DNA from: Bacteroidota bacterium
Lineage (GTDB): Bacteria; Bacteroidota; Bacteroidia; Bacteroidales; GCA-2711565
NCBI GenBank assembly: GCA_018816945.1
Contig: JAHIVC010000097.1
Location: forward strand, 35,619-99,618
Direction of reading: 5' to 3'
Length of the DNA stretch: 64,000 bases
A program made the translations under genes and the position numbers. Shown here in pieces: positions 46,746-55,651 of the stretch. Position 1 is the first letter of the stretch. The number at the start of each line of letters is the position of its first letter. Below the pieces are notes generated by a model that was not told the origin of the DNA, did not search any database, and was given only the letters and a program-made list of their open reading frames with translations.

Positions 46746-47504
46746 ATGAGAAAAAAAATAGTAGCCGGTAATTGGAAGATGAATTTAAACTTTCAGGAGG
46801 CTGAAGAAGTATTTGAATCCATTATCGATCTATACGGTGATGAAGATTCTGAGAATCCTATCATGATTATTTGCCCTCCTTATCCTTTTTTGGAGGTTGG
46901 AACGGATTTAACTGATGAACTTAAGATATGCATTGGAGCTCAGGATGTAAGTAGCCATTCAGGTGGGGCATACACAGGTGAGGTTTCAGCGGCAATGTTA
47001 GATTCAATGGATGTTGAATATTGTATAGTCGGACATTCGGAGCGCAGAAAATATTTTAATGAATCGTCGGCATTAATTAAAGAAAAGGTTGAGCAACTTT
47101 TAGAGCACGATGTTTGCCCGATTTTTTGCTGTGGTGAACAACTTGATGAAAGACAAAGTGGAAAAGAATTCGAGGTTGTAAAATCTCAACTATCTGATAG
47201 TCTTTTTCATCTTTCAAAAGAGGAAATTGAAAATTTAGTCATCGCATATGAACCTGTTTGGGCTATTGGTACAGGTTTAACAGCCACTCCCGATCAGGCT
47301 GAAGAAATGCATGCTTTCATTCGTAAACTTCTTAAAGAGAAGTATAATGAAAAAGTTGCAGAAAATATGTCTATCCTTTACGGTGGAAGTTGTAATGCCA
47401 AAAATGCACGTGAAATTTTTTCAAAACCCAATGTTGATGGTGGCCTTATTGGGGGAGCATCTTTAAGTCCCGATGATTTTTACCATATCTATAAAAGTTT
47501 TTGA
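46746..47504 (+). CDS. tpiA: Triosephosphate isomerase
   Basis: It interconverts dihydroxyacetone phosphate and glyceraldehyde 3-phosphate in glycolysis. The 252-residue protein starts MRKKIVAGNWKMN with catalytic Lys11, has His in CIVGHSERRKYF, the catalytic Glu in AYEPVWAIGTG (loop 6), and the C-terminal YGGSCNAKNA and GLIGGASL phosphate-binding loops. An in-frame TTG at 46713 would add 11 residues; the ATG at 46746 gives the normal family length and fits a promoter box just before it. It is 5 bp before prmA and in a conserved Bacteroidota neighbourhood. Confidence 0.96.
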   Translation: MRKKIVAGNWKMNLNFQEAEEVFESIIDLYGDEDSENPIMIICPPYPFLEVGTDLTDELKICIGAQDVSSHSGGAYTGEVSAAMLDSMDVEYCIVGHSERRKYFNESSALIKEKVEQLLEHDVCPIFCCGEQLDERQSGKEFEVVKSQLSDSLFHLSKEEIENLVIAYEPVWAIGTGLTATPDQAEEMHAFIRKLLKEKYNEKVAENMSILYGGSCNAKNAREIFSKPNVDGGLIGGASLSPDDFYHIYKSF

Positions 47505-47508
47505 AATT

Positions 47509-48342
47509 ATGAATTACGTTGCATCTACTTTTAGAAGTGAGTATAAATATATTGATTGGGAAGTATTAATGGCTTTTTTAGGCGAAATAGGCTATGAAAG
47601 CTTTGAAGAAATTGAGAATGGCGTATTGGCTTATATTGCTCAACCCGATTTCGATAACCTGAAAGTTGAAAGCTTATTAGCTGACAAATTTAGTGGTAAG
47701 GATATTATATGTACTCAAGAAACTATACAGGACCGTAATTGGAATGAGGTTTGGGAAAGTAATTACGATGCGGTTGTCATTTCAAATCGTTGTTTAATCC
47801 GTGCACCTTTTCATCCTTCCGATCCAAGCATGGAATTTGAAATATTAATTGAACCTCAAATGTCGTTCGGAACGGCTCACCATGAGACCACCGCAATGAT
47901 GATTTTATACATTCTTGAGGCCAATTTAAAAAACAAGGAAATTCTTGATATGGGCTCAGGGACCGGGGTTTTAGCCATTCTGGCTTCTATGAAAGGTGCC
48001 AAATTTATCGACGCGATTGATATTGAAGAATGGGCCTTTAAAAACTGTCTGGCAAATACGGAAAAGAATAAAGTTACGAACGTAAATGTTGTTCAAGGAG
48101 ATGCTTCTTGCATTATTAAGAAATATGATGTTATCTTTGCAAATATTAATTTAAATATTTTAGTACAAGATATGGAGGTTTATGCCGCAGCGATGAAAGC
48201 TGGTGGCATTATTTATTTTAGTGGATTTTATCAGTCTGATTTAACAAAACTCAAACAAGCTACTAATAAAACTAACTTACAATTAGTTGATTCTAAGGAA
48301 AAAAATAACTGGATGGCAGCCACATTTTTAAAAACTAAATAA
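47509..48342 (+). CDS. prmA: Ribosomal protein L11 methyltransferase
   Basis: It trimethylates ribosomal protein L11 using S-adenosylmethionine. The 277-residue protein has an N-terminal substrate-recognition domain (about 1-95), then the Rossmann methyltransferase with motif I LDMGSGTGVLAILAS, DIEEWAF and the catalytic-region ANINLNILVQDM. FGTAHHETTAMM, just before motif I, is typical of PrmA. The ATG at 47509 was chosen because upstream in-frame codons lie inside tpiA. The close spacing to tpiA and plsY suggests an operon. Confidence 0.94.
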   Translation: MNYVASTFRSEYKYIDWEVLMAFLGEIGYESFEEIENGVLAYIAQPDFDNLKVESLLADKFSGKDIICTQETIQDRNWNEVWESNYDAVVISNRCLIRAPFHPSDPSMEFEILIEPQMSFGTAHHETTAMMILYILEANLKNKEILDMGSGTGVLAILASMKGAKFIDAIDIEEWAFKNCLANTEKNKVTNVNVVQGDASCIIKKYDVIFANINLNILVQDMEVYAAAMKAGGIIYFSGFYQSDLTKLKQATNKTNLQLVDSKEKNNWMAATFLKTK

Positions 48343-48344
48343 AA

Positions 48345-48983
48345 ATGATCATAGTACTCAGCGTAATTGTTGCCGTAATACTGGCCTATTTAATTGGTTC
48401 TATACCTACAGCAGTTTGGGTTGGCAGGGCTTTTTATGGTGTGGATGTAAGGACTCAGGGTAGTAAGAATGCCGGAGCTACAAACACAATCAGGGTACTT
48501 GGATTAAAAGCTGGTATTCCTGTAATTATTGTTGATGTTTTTAAAGGTTGGTTTGCAGTATACATCGGTGTGATTTTTAGTAATGTCGGCCTTAGCGAAA
48601 ATCAATTCTTATTTCTCGAAATAAGTATGGCTGCAGCATCCGTTTTGGGGCATATTTTCCCGATTTATGTTGGCTTTAAAGGCGGTAAAGGTGTTGCAAC
48701 ACTATTCGGTATTGCATTGGCACTTTATCCATATGCAGTTCTTACTGTATTAGGCGTATTTTTATTGGTGTTTTTTATCACCCGAATGGTTTCTTTGTCG
48801 TCGGTTCTGGCCTCCATTTCGTTTCCATTTTTTGTCATTTTTTTATTTCATATCCCATATCTCCCGTTAATTTTACTCGCCATTGCTGTAGGATTATTTG
48901 TTCCTGTGATGCACCATAATAATATCAAGCGATTATTAAGGGGTGAAGAATCAAAAATTTCCTTCAAAAGAAAAAGTAAATAG
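48345..48983 (+). CDS. plsY: Glycerol-3-phosphate acyltransferase PlsY
   Basis: It acylates glycerol 3-phosphate from acyl-phosphate in the first step of phospholipid synthesis. The 212-residue integral membrane protein has the motifs YLIGSIPTAVWVGR, GSKNAGATNTIRVLG and FKGGKGVATLFG in the cytoplasmic loops and about five helices. The C-terminal tail is basic (RGEESKISFKRKSK). It begins two bases after the prmA stop. Confidence 0.95.
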   Translation: MIIVLSVIVAVILAYLIGSIPTAVWVGRAFYGVDVRTQGSKNAGATNTIRVLGLKAGIPVIIVDVFKGWFAVYIGVIFSNVGLSENQFLFLEISMAAASVLGHIFPIYVGFKGGKGVATLFGIALALYPYAVLTVLGVFLLVFFITRMVSLSSVLASISFPFFVIFLFHIPYLPLILLAIAVGLFVPVMHHNNIKRLLRGEESKISFKRKSK

Positions 48984-49097
48984 TGCCTTCGTATGTGCAA
49001 AATTTGTTGAGAAAGAAAATATTTATTCGTCAGGTTCATAATTTTATTTAATATATTTACTGTTAAATAATCAACTCTCTATTAAAATCATAGTAAA

Positions 49098-50225
49098 ATG
49101 AAATTTATTGTTTCCAGCTCACTGTTACTGAAAAACATTCAAGCTTTAAGTGGTGTTCTAAATTCAAGCAATACCTTACCCATCCTTGATGATTTTCTAT
49201 TCGAACTCAAAGAAGATAAGTTATTTATTACCGCTTCCGATTTAGAAACAACCATGACTGTTTCGTTGGAACCAACCAAAGCCGAAGAACCCGGAATGGT
49301 TGCGATACCTGCTAAAATTCTGCTTGACACACTTAAAACATTTGCTGATATTCCGGTTACGATATCCGTAAATAAAGATACTTTAGGTATTGAAATTTCT
49401 GCCGGAGACGGTAAATATAAATTACCCGGCCATCGCAGTGACGAATATCCACAAGCTCCTGCTTTGGAGGATACTACGACCTTAGAGATAAAGGCACCTA
49501 TCCTGGTAAATGCTATAAATAAAACTTTGTTTGCGACAGGAAATGATGAACTACGACCGGTAATGTCGGGTGTGTTTTGCGAAATTACTCCTGATGACAT
49601 TACTTTTGTTGCCACTGATGCACATAAATTAGTCAGATACAAAAGAACAGATGCTTTTGGGGAAATTTCAGCATCTTTTATCCTGCCTAAAAAACCACTT
49701 AATCAGCTTAAGCATTTGGTTACTGCCAAAGAAGATGCTAAGGTAAAGATTGAATACAATCAAATTAATGCTTTCTTTTCATTTGAAAATGTGAGTATGG
49801 TTTGTCGGTTAATCGATGGTAGGTATCCAAATTATGATGCTGTTATCCCTACAAATAATCCGAATATTCTTACCATTGACAGATTATCCTTACTTAATTC
49901 AATAAAACGTGTCGCGATATTTGCAAATCAGTCGACTCATCAGGTCAGGTTTAAAATTTCAGGTAAAGAACTGACCCTTTCTGCCGAAGATATTGATTAC
50001 TCAAATGAGGCTAGGGAGCGACTGACCTGTAGTTATGAAGGTGAAGATATGGAGATCGGATTTAATTCGAAATTTTTGCAGGAGATGTTATCAAATCTTG
50101 ATAATGATGATGTAAAAATTGAAATGTCGGCACCTAACCGTGCAGGTTTGATCTTACCCGTTGATACGGAAAATGAAAAAGAAGATATTTTGATGTTGGT
50201 TATGCCGGTGATGCTTAACCAATAG
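49098..50225 (+). CDS. dnaN: DNA polymerase III beta subunit (sliding clamp)
   Basis: It forms the dimeric ring that tethers DNA polymerase to the template. The 375-residue length and the three repeated domains are standard: MKFIVSSSLLLKNIQALSGV at the start, LPGHRSDEYPQAP, GVFCEITPDDITFVATDAHK and the C-terminal LILPVDTENEKEDILMLVMPV segment that fits the peptide-binding pocket. It is not next to dnaA, as often in this phylum. A TATATTTA near-match -7 box lies in the 115-bp upstream spacer. An intrinsic terminator follows. Confidence 0.96.
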   Translation: MKFIVSSSLLLKNIQALSGVLNSSNTLPILDDFLFELKEDKLFITASDLETTMTVSLEPTKAEEPGMVAIPAKILLDTLKTFADIPVTISVNKDTLGIEISAGDGKYKLPGHRSDEYPQAPALEDTTTLEIKAPILVNAINKTLFATGNDELRPVMSGVFCEITPDDITFVATDAHKLVRYKRTDAFGEISASFILPKKPLNQLKHLVTAKEDAKVKIEYNQINAFFSFENVSMVCRLIDGRYPNYDAVIPTNNPNILTIDRLSLLNSIKRVAIFANQSTHQVRFKISGKELTLSAEDIDYSNEARERLTCSYEGEDMEIGFNSKFLQEMLSNLDNDDVKIEMSAPNRAGLILPVDTENEKEDILMLVMPVMLNQ

Positions 50226-50247
50226 CATTGTTTAATTTGAAGATATA

Positions 50248-50275
50248 AAGCAAGGTCGAAAACCTTGCTTTTTTT
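50248..50275 (+). terminator. Intrinsic terminator of dnaN
   Basis: AAGCAAGGT pairs with ACCTTGCTT over a CGAAA loop, followed by T. It lies 22 bp after the stop. Confidence 0.9.
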
Positions 50276-50312
50276 ATGTCTTCGGGGAACGGTTTCTCGA
50301 ATGTGGTATAAC

Positions 50313-50342
50313 AAAAAAAGCCCTCCAATTTGGAGAGCTTTT
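50313..50342 (-). terminator. Intrinsic terminator of the cold-shock gene
   Basis: On the minus strand AAAGCTCTCC and GGAGGGCTTT form a stem with AAATT loop and a 3' T tract. It lies 27 bp beyond the cold-shock stop codon. Confidence 0.85.
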
Positions 50343-50368
50343 AATTTTTCAATTAATGAAGAAGTACT

Positions 50369-50563
50369 TTATTCAGCCCGTTTTACATTAATGGCTTTTT
50401 TTCCACGGTTATCTTCTGTGATGTCGAAAGTGACTTTGTCGTCTTGAGAAATTCGGTCGACTAATCCTGTGGCATGGACAAAGATGTCTTGTTTTGATTC
50501 ATCATCAACAACAAATCCAAAACCTTTTCTTTCATTGAAAAATTTAACAATTCCGGTTGACAT
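50369..50563 (-). CDS. Cold-shock domain protein (CspA family)
   Basis: A small single-stranded nucleic-acid-binding beta-barrel that acts as an RNA chaperone. The 64-residue protein has RNP1 KGFGFV and RNP2 DIFVHAT at the expected places, starting MSTGIVKFFNERKGFGF. A good promoter on the minus strand is at 50593-50623. It is convergent with dnaN and followed by its own terminator, so it is a monocistronic unit. Confidence 0.95.
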   Translation of the reverse strand: MSTGIVKFFNERKGFGFVVDDESKQDIFVHATGLVDRISQDDKVTFDITEDNRGKKAINVKRAE

Positions 50564-50592
50564 AGTAATAAAAAGTTAAGTTAATAATTATA

Positions 50593-50623
50593 CAAATATA
50601 CATTTATTTTCTACCAAGGCAAG
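50593..50623 (-). promoter_or_regulatory. Promoter of the cold-shock gene
   Basis: On the minus strand CTTG (50620-50623) and TATATTTG (50593-50600) are 19 bp apart, one base off the -33/-7 consensus. The start site should be near 50589, with a leader of only about 25 nt, so the long 5' leader of E. coli cspA is absent. Confidence 0.55.
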
Positions 50624-50701
50624 AATTTTGCATATTTAATCAATTATGATTACCATCAAACCGAGAAATAAAAGCTTACTAAATAGTAGACTTCTCAGAA
50701 A

Positions 50702-52324
50702 TTATCCAATTTTAGGTCCTGCATTTACCAAAAGTTTTCCTTCTTCGTTGTCGGTATATTTTTCGAAGTTTTTAATAAAACGGCTGCCAAGATCAACAGC
50801 TTTCTTGTTCCACTCGTTCACATCTGCGTATGTATCACGTGGATCAAGTATTTTCGGATCAACCCCAGAGAGTGAAGTAGGAACCTCTAAGTTGAAAACA
50901 GGAATAATCTTTGTTTCAGCTTTTTCGATAGAACCGTTTAGAATTGCATCAATTATTCCGCGGGTATCCCGAATGGAAATTCTTTTTCCGGAACCATTCC
51001 AGCCTGTATTTACTAAATAAGCTTCAGCTCCGTGAGCTTTCATTTTTTTTACTAATTCAGCACCATATCGGGTTGGATGAAGAGAAAGAAAAGCAGCTCC
51101 AAAACAAGCTGAAAATGTAGGTTGAGGAGTGGTAACTCCAAGTTCGGTCCCTGCTAATTTTGCAGTAAACCCCGATAAAAAATGATATTTGGTTTGCTCA
51201 GGTGTTAATTTCGAAACGGGAGGCATAACCCCAAAAGCATCAGCAGTAAGGAAAATAACTTTCGTTGCGTGACCTGCTTTTGAAACAGGTTTAACAATGT
51301 TATCAATATGATAAATTGGATAGGAAACACGTGTGTTTGCAGTTAACGAACCATCTTTGAAATCAATTTTACCTTTACTGTCAACTGTTACATTTTCAAG
51401 AAGCGCATCACGTCTGATTGCGTTGAAAATCTCCGGCTCCGCTTCTTTATCTAAATCGATCGTTTTTGCATAGCACCCACCTTCGAAATTGAAGATGCCA
51501 TCGTCATCCCAACCATGTTCATCGTCGCCTATTAACTGACGATTTGGATCGGTTGAAAGGGTAGTTTTACCAGTACCTGAAAGACCAAAGAAAATAGCTA
51601 CATCACCTTCTTCTCCAACATTGGCAGAACAATGCATTGCAGCCATCCCGTTTAAAGGTAAGTAGTAATTCATCATGGCAAATAAACCTTTTTTCATTTC
51701 TCCGCCATACCAACTTCCCCCTACAACATGCATTCTTTCAGTTAAATTAAATACAGTATAAACCTCCGAATTTAACCCTTGTTCTTTCCATTTTGGATTG
51801 ATAGTTTTTGAAGCATTTAAAGAAATAAAATCGGGTTCGCCATAATTTTCTAATTCTTTTTCAGTGGGGCGAAGGAACATGTTTTTAACAAAATGAGCCT
51901 GCCATGCAACTTCCATGATAAAGCGAACTTTCAATCGTGAATCGGGATTTGCACCACAGAAAGTATCCATTACGTATAATTTCTTTCCAGATAACTGTTT
52001 TAGTGTATTTTCTTTGAGTTCATTCCAAACCTCTGTGCTAACTGGTTTATTGTCGTTTGGTGATTCAGGAGTTGTCCACCACATGGTATCTTTGGTTGTA
52101 TTATCCTTAACAATGTATTTGTCCTTTGGTGCTCGTCCAGTAAATCTCCCTGTCATTACATTGATTGCATCCAATTCTGTTAACTGACCTTTTTCAAATC
52201 CTTTCAGGTTTGGATCAGTTTCATCCTTGTATAATTCCTCATAAGAAGGATTATAGTAAATTGTGTCAACCTGAGTTAAACCATAGTTTTCTAAAGCTTT
52301 TCTTAGCCTGTCCGGATTTTTCAT
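50702..52324 (-). CDS. pckA: Phosphoenolpyruvate carboxykinase (ATP)
   Basis: It interconverts oxaloacetate plus ATP and PEP, CO2 and ADP; in anaerobic Bacteroidota it often runs toward oxaloacetate during succinate fermentation. The 540-residue protein has the PEPCK signature around [17 protein letters not shown] (P-loop), [19 protein letters not shown] with the metal-binding Asp residues, and [11 protein letters not shown] in the N-terminal part. Length matches the ATP class. It is downstream of ppdK on the same strand with a hairpin in between, so the two may be regulated separately. Confidence 0.96.
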   Translation of the reverse strand: MKNPDRLRKALENYGLTQVDTIYYNPSYEELYKDETDPNLKGFEKGQLTELDAINVMTGRFTGRAPKDKYIVKDNTTKDTMWWTTPESPNDNKPVSTEVWNELKENTLKQLSGKKLYVMDTFCGANPDSRLKVRFIMEVAWQAHFVKNMFLRPTEKELENYGEPDFISLNASKTINPKWKEQGLNSEVYTVFNLTERMHVVGGSWYGGEMKKGLFAMMNYYLPLNGMAAMHCSANVGEEGDVAIFFGLSGTGKTTLSTDPNRQLIGDDEHGWDDDGIFNFEGGCYAKTIDLDKEAEPEIFNAIRRDALLENVTVDSKGKIDFKDGSLTANTRVSYPIYHIDNIVKPVSKAGHATKVIFLTADAFGVMPPVSKLTPEQTKYHFLSGFTAKLAGTELGVTTPQPTFSACFGAAFLSLHPTRYGAELVKKMKAHGAEAYLVNTGWNGSGKRISIRDTRGIIDAILNGSIEKAETKIIPVFNLEVPTSLSGVDPKILDPRDTYADVNEWNKKAVDLGSRFIKNFEKYTDNEEGKLLVNAGPKIG

Positions 52325-52409
52325 ATTGATGCAGCTGTTAATTTGTTATTTAAAATGATTTTGTTGTATTTAATATTTTAATAAATCGCACAAGTTAATA
52401 AACCAAATC

Positions 52410-52440
52410 AAAGGAAAACAGCTCCAGGCTGTTTTCCTTT
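52410..52440 (-). terminator. Hairpin after ppdK, likely intrinsic terminator
   Basis: AAAGGAAAACAG and CTGTTTTCCTTT form a 12-bp stem with a 7-nt loop, 26 bp beyond the ppdK stop on the minus strand. The T content is inside the stem end rather than in a separate tract, so its strength is uncertain. Confidence 0.7.
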
Positions 52441-52465
52441 AGAAACCTAATCAACTTAACTTTAA

Positions 52466-55198
52466 CTATTTATTTTGCTTAATTGCGGCCTGGGCAGCAG
52501 CTAAGCGTGCAATCGGAACCCTATAAGGGGAACAGCTTACATAATTGAATCCAAGTGAGTTGCAGAATTCAACAGAAGAAGGTTCTCCGCCGTGCTCTCC
52601 GCAAATTCCAATTTTAATGTTCGGTCGGGTTTTTCTTCCTTTTTCAACTGCAATTTTCATGAGTTGGCCAACACCTTCCTGATCTAATACCTCAAATGGA
52701 TCATGCTTTAGGATGCCTTTATTGATATATATTGGTAAAAATGAACCTGCATCATCTCTAGAGTAACCGAAAGTCATTTGTGTGAGATCGTTCGTTCCAA
52801 ATGAGAAAAATTCAGCAGATTCTGCGATTTTATCTGCAGTTAGGGCAGCACGAGGAATTTCAATCATCGTTCCCAGTAAGTAATCAATTTTTTCGCCTCT
52901 TTCTGCAAAAACTTTTTCAATTGTTGATCGAACAATACTTTCTTGCATATCCAATTCCTTTTTAGTACCGATTAAAGGAACCATGATTTCCGGTATGGCA
53001 ACAATACCCTTTGCTTTAAGGTTTAGCGCAGCTTCGATAATTGCTCTTGCCTGCATTTCCGTAATTTCAGGGTAAGTATTTCCAAGTCGGCAACCACGAT
53101 GACCTAACATCGGATTAAATTCAGCAAGTTCTTCAACTTTTCGTTTAACTTCTTCAACTGAAATGCCCATTTGGTCGGCCATTTCTTTCTGATTTGCAGC
53201 TTCATGTGGGACAAACTCATGCAAAGGTGGATCGAGTAACCTGACAGTCACCGGAAGATCATGCATGGCAGCAAATATACCTTCAAAATCTTCTCTTTGT
53301 ATAGGCAATAATTTCTCTAATGCAATTCTTCGGCCTGCTTCATCATTTGCTAAAATCATTTCTCTCATCGGACGGATACGATCACCCTCAAAGAACATAT
53401 GTTCAGTTCTGCATAGACCGATACCCTGAGCACCAAATTTACGCGCTACTTCTGAGTCACGAGGAGTATCTGCATTAGTTCTCACTAACATCGTGGAATA
53501 TTTGTTTGTGATTTCCATGATTATTCCAAAGTCACCACTAAGTTCAGCTGCAATGGTACTGATTTTACCTTCATAAACTTCACCTGTTGATCCGTTTAAT
53601 GAAATCCAATCACCCTCTTTCAGGTTTTTACCATCAACGACAAGTGATCGGCTCTTGTAATTTATGTTCAATTTACCGGCACCTGAAACGCAGCATTTCC
53701 CCATTCCTCTAGCAACTACTGCAGCGTGTGAGGTCATTCCACCGCGGGCGGTAAGAATCCCTTTGGCAACATTCATTCCCTTTAAATCTTCAGGAGATGT
53801 TTCAATACGAACAAGTATAACATCTTTTCCTTGAGCAACCCATTCTTCAGCTTCGTCAGCGTGGAATACAATTTGTCCGGTTGCAGCACCGGGAGAAGCC
53901 GGAAGTCCTTTGGCCAGTACTACTGCAGATTTAATAGCATCGGCATCAAAAACCGGGTGTAACAACTCATCCAATTTGTTGGCATCAAATCTTAACAGTG
54001 CTTCTTTCTCAGTAATTTTCCCTTCTTTTAACAAATCAATGGCAATTTTCAACATTGCTGCACCAGTACGTTTTCCGTTTCTGGTTTGTAGCATCCACAA
54101 TTTACCATCCTGAATAGTAAATTCCAGATCCTGCATATCTGAATAGTGATCTTCAAGTTTTTGCTGGGTTACCATCAGTTCTTTATAAATTGCCGGCATC
54201 GCTTCTTCCAAAGAAGGGAATTTAGCTTTACGTTCTTCCTCAGAAACCCCTGCCAGTATGGCCCATCTTTTTGAACCTTCGAGTGTAATTTGTTGAGGAG
54301 TTCTAATACCTGCAACAACATCTTCACCTTGCGCATCAATCAGGTACTCGCCATTGAAAATATCTTCTCCGGTTCCGGCATCACGTGTAAAGGCAACACC
54401 TGTCCCTGAATTACTTCCCATGTTTCCAAATACCATGGCTTGCACGTTTACAGCAGTTCCCCATTCAGCAGGAATATTATTTAATTGACGATAGTAAATA
54501 GCGCGATCGTTCATCCAGCTATTAAAAACGGCCATCACGGCACCCCAGAGTTGTTCCCAAGGGTCGTCGGGAAACTGTTTGCCAGTTTTTTCGGTAACTG
54601 CTTTCTTAAACTTAGCAACCATTTCTTTTAAGTCATCAGTTGTAAGCTCGGTGTCATCTTCAATGCCTTTTGCTTCTTTCATTTCATCAATGATTTCTTC
54701 AAAAGGATCAATATCTTCTTTCGATTCCGGCTTCATTCCCATAACGACGTCACCATACATTTGAACAAATCGTCGATAAGAATCCCATGCGAATCTGTCG
54801 TTTCCGGTTCGTTTTGCAATACCTTCAACAGCCGTATCATTCAACCCAAGGTTAAGAACGGTATCCATCATGCCTGGCATAGAAGCTCTTGCACCAGATC
54901 TGACAGATAATAAACATGGATTTTCTTTGTCGCCAAATTTAGTTCCTGTGATTCGTTCAACGAACTTTACTCCATCTTCAACTTCCTTTTTAATTAGTTC
55001 TACAGTTTTGTTTTGACCTATATTATAATATTCATTACAAACTTCGGTAGTAATTGTAAACCCGGGAGGGACCGGCACTCCAATCAAATTCATCTCAGCA
55101 AGGTTTGCTCCTTTTCCTCCAAGTAAATTTTTCATGTCCGCTTTTCCATCAGCAGTTTTGTCGCCAAACAGATAAACATGTTTTTGATTTGTCATCAT
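52466..55198 (-). CDS. ppdK: Pyruvate, phosphate dikinase
   Basis: It converts PEP, AMP and pyrophosphate to pyruvate, ATP and phosphate, reversibly. The 910-residue protein has the N-terminal nucleotide-binding domain (GGKGANLAEMN, SVRSGARASMPGMMDTVLN), the swivelling phosphohistidine domain with GGMTSHAAVVARGMGKCC, and the C-terminal PEP/pyruvate barrel with FFSFGTNDLTQMTFGYSRDD and GICGEHGGEPSSVEF. All catalytic elements are present. Two ATG codons in a row mark the start; either is possible. With pckA it makes a PEP/pyruvate/oxaloacetate node on one strand. Confidence 0.97.
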   Translation of the reverse strand: MMTNQKHVYLFGDKTADGKADMKNLLGGKGANLAEMNLIGVPVPPGFTITTEVCNEYYNIGQNKTVELIKKEVEDGVKFVERITGTKFGDKENPCLLSVRSGARASMPGMMDTVLNLGLNDTAVEGIAKRTGNDRFAWDSYRRFVQMYGDVVMGMKPESKEDIDPFEEIIDEMKEAKGIEDDTELTTDDLKEMVAKFKKAVTEKTGKQFPDDPWEQLWGAVMAVFNSWMNDRAIYYRQLNNIPAEWGTAVNVQAMVFGNMGSNSGTGVAFTRDAGTGEDIFNGEYLIDAQGEDVVAGIRTPQQITLEGSKRWAILAGVSEEERKAKFPSLEEAMPAIYKELMVTQQKLEDHYSDMQDLEFTIQDGKLWMLQTRNGKRTGAAMLKIAIDLLKEGKITEKEALLRFDANKLDELLHPVFDADAIKSAVVLAKGLPASPGAATGQIVFHADEAEEWVAQGKDVILVRIETSPEDLKGMNVAKGILTARGGMTSHAAVVARGMGKCCVSGAGKLNINYKSRSLVVDGKNLKEGDWISLNGSTGEVYEGKISTIAAELSGDFGIIMEITNKYSTMLVRTNADTPRDSEVARKFGAQGIGLCRTEHMFFEGDRIRPMREMILANDEAGRRIALEKLLPIQREDFEGIFAAMHDLPVTVRLLDPPLHEFVPHEAANQKEMADQMGISVEEVKRKVEELAEFNPMLGHRGCRLGNTYPEITEMQARAIIEAALNLKAKGIVAIPEIMVPLIGTKKELDMQESIVRSTIEKVFAERGEKIDYLLGTMIEIPRAALTADKIAESAEFFSFGTNDLTQMTFGYSRDDAGSFLPIYINKGILKHDPFEVLDQEGVGQLMKIAVEKGRKTRPNIKIGICGEHGGEPSSVEFCNSLGFNYVSCSPYRVPIARLAAAQAAIKQNK

Positions 55199-55651
55199 TA
55201 ATTTCTTTTTTACGTTTAAATAAATTTTAACTCAAATATTCTTTCTTTTTTTAATCTTTTAAAAGGACAGCAAAATTACAAAAAAACCCACTCATAACCA
55301 GCAAAATGTTAATAAATCAAAAGTGTAATATTCTTTAAACTACGACTTAATATTTGATTATAAAATCAATTGAAAAGCAATATTTTAAAAGAAAAATCAA
55401 GGTTTTACTAAAAGCAGGTTTTATTTTTCATTTAGCTTTTAAATTCATGAACAATTAAGAGCCACCAACCTTTATCCTTTAAAGTTTTTCTCTGGTGTAC
55501 AATCGGAAATCTAAAGCTTCGGGTATTTTTCATGGTTTATTTATAAATATTAGAAACGGTTAGCAAATTGAAGTTTGACAGGAAAATATGGCTTATATTT
55601 TGTAAGTTTGTTCTGAAAAAAGATAATTTGTACAGCTAAAAAATTTGAGAG
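55199..55651. other. Long divergent spacer between ppdK and the lysine genes
   Basis: 453 bp of AT-rich sequence carrying the upstream regions of two divergent genes. A TAAGTTTG -7 box at 55603-55610 may serve the plus-strand gene. A 33-codon minus-strand frame with ATG start (55432-55533) is present but unsupported. I see no strong hairpin, repeat or RNA gene. Confidence 0.6.

Noticed and set aside
50646..51020. 124-codon plus-strand frame antisense to pckA
   Set aside because: It overlaps the well-conserved pckA 3' end; composition is that of an antisense shadow.
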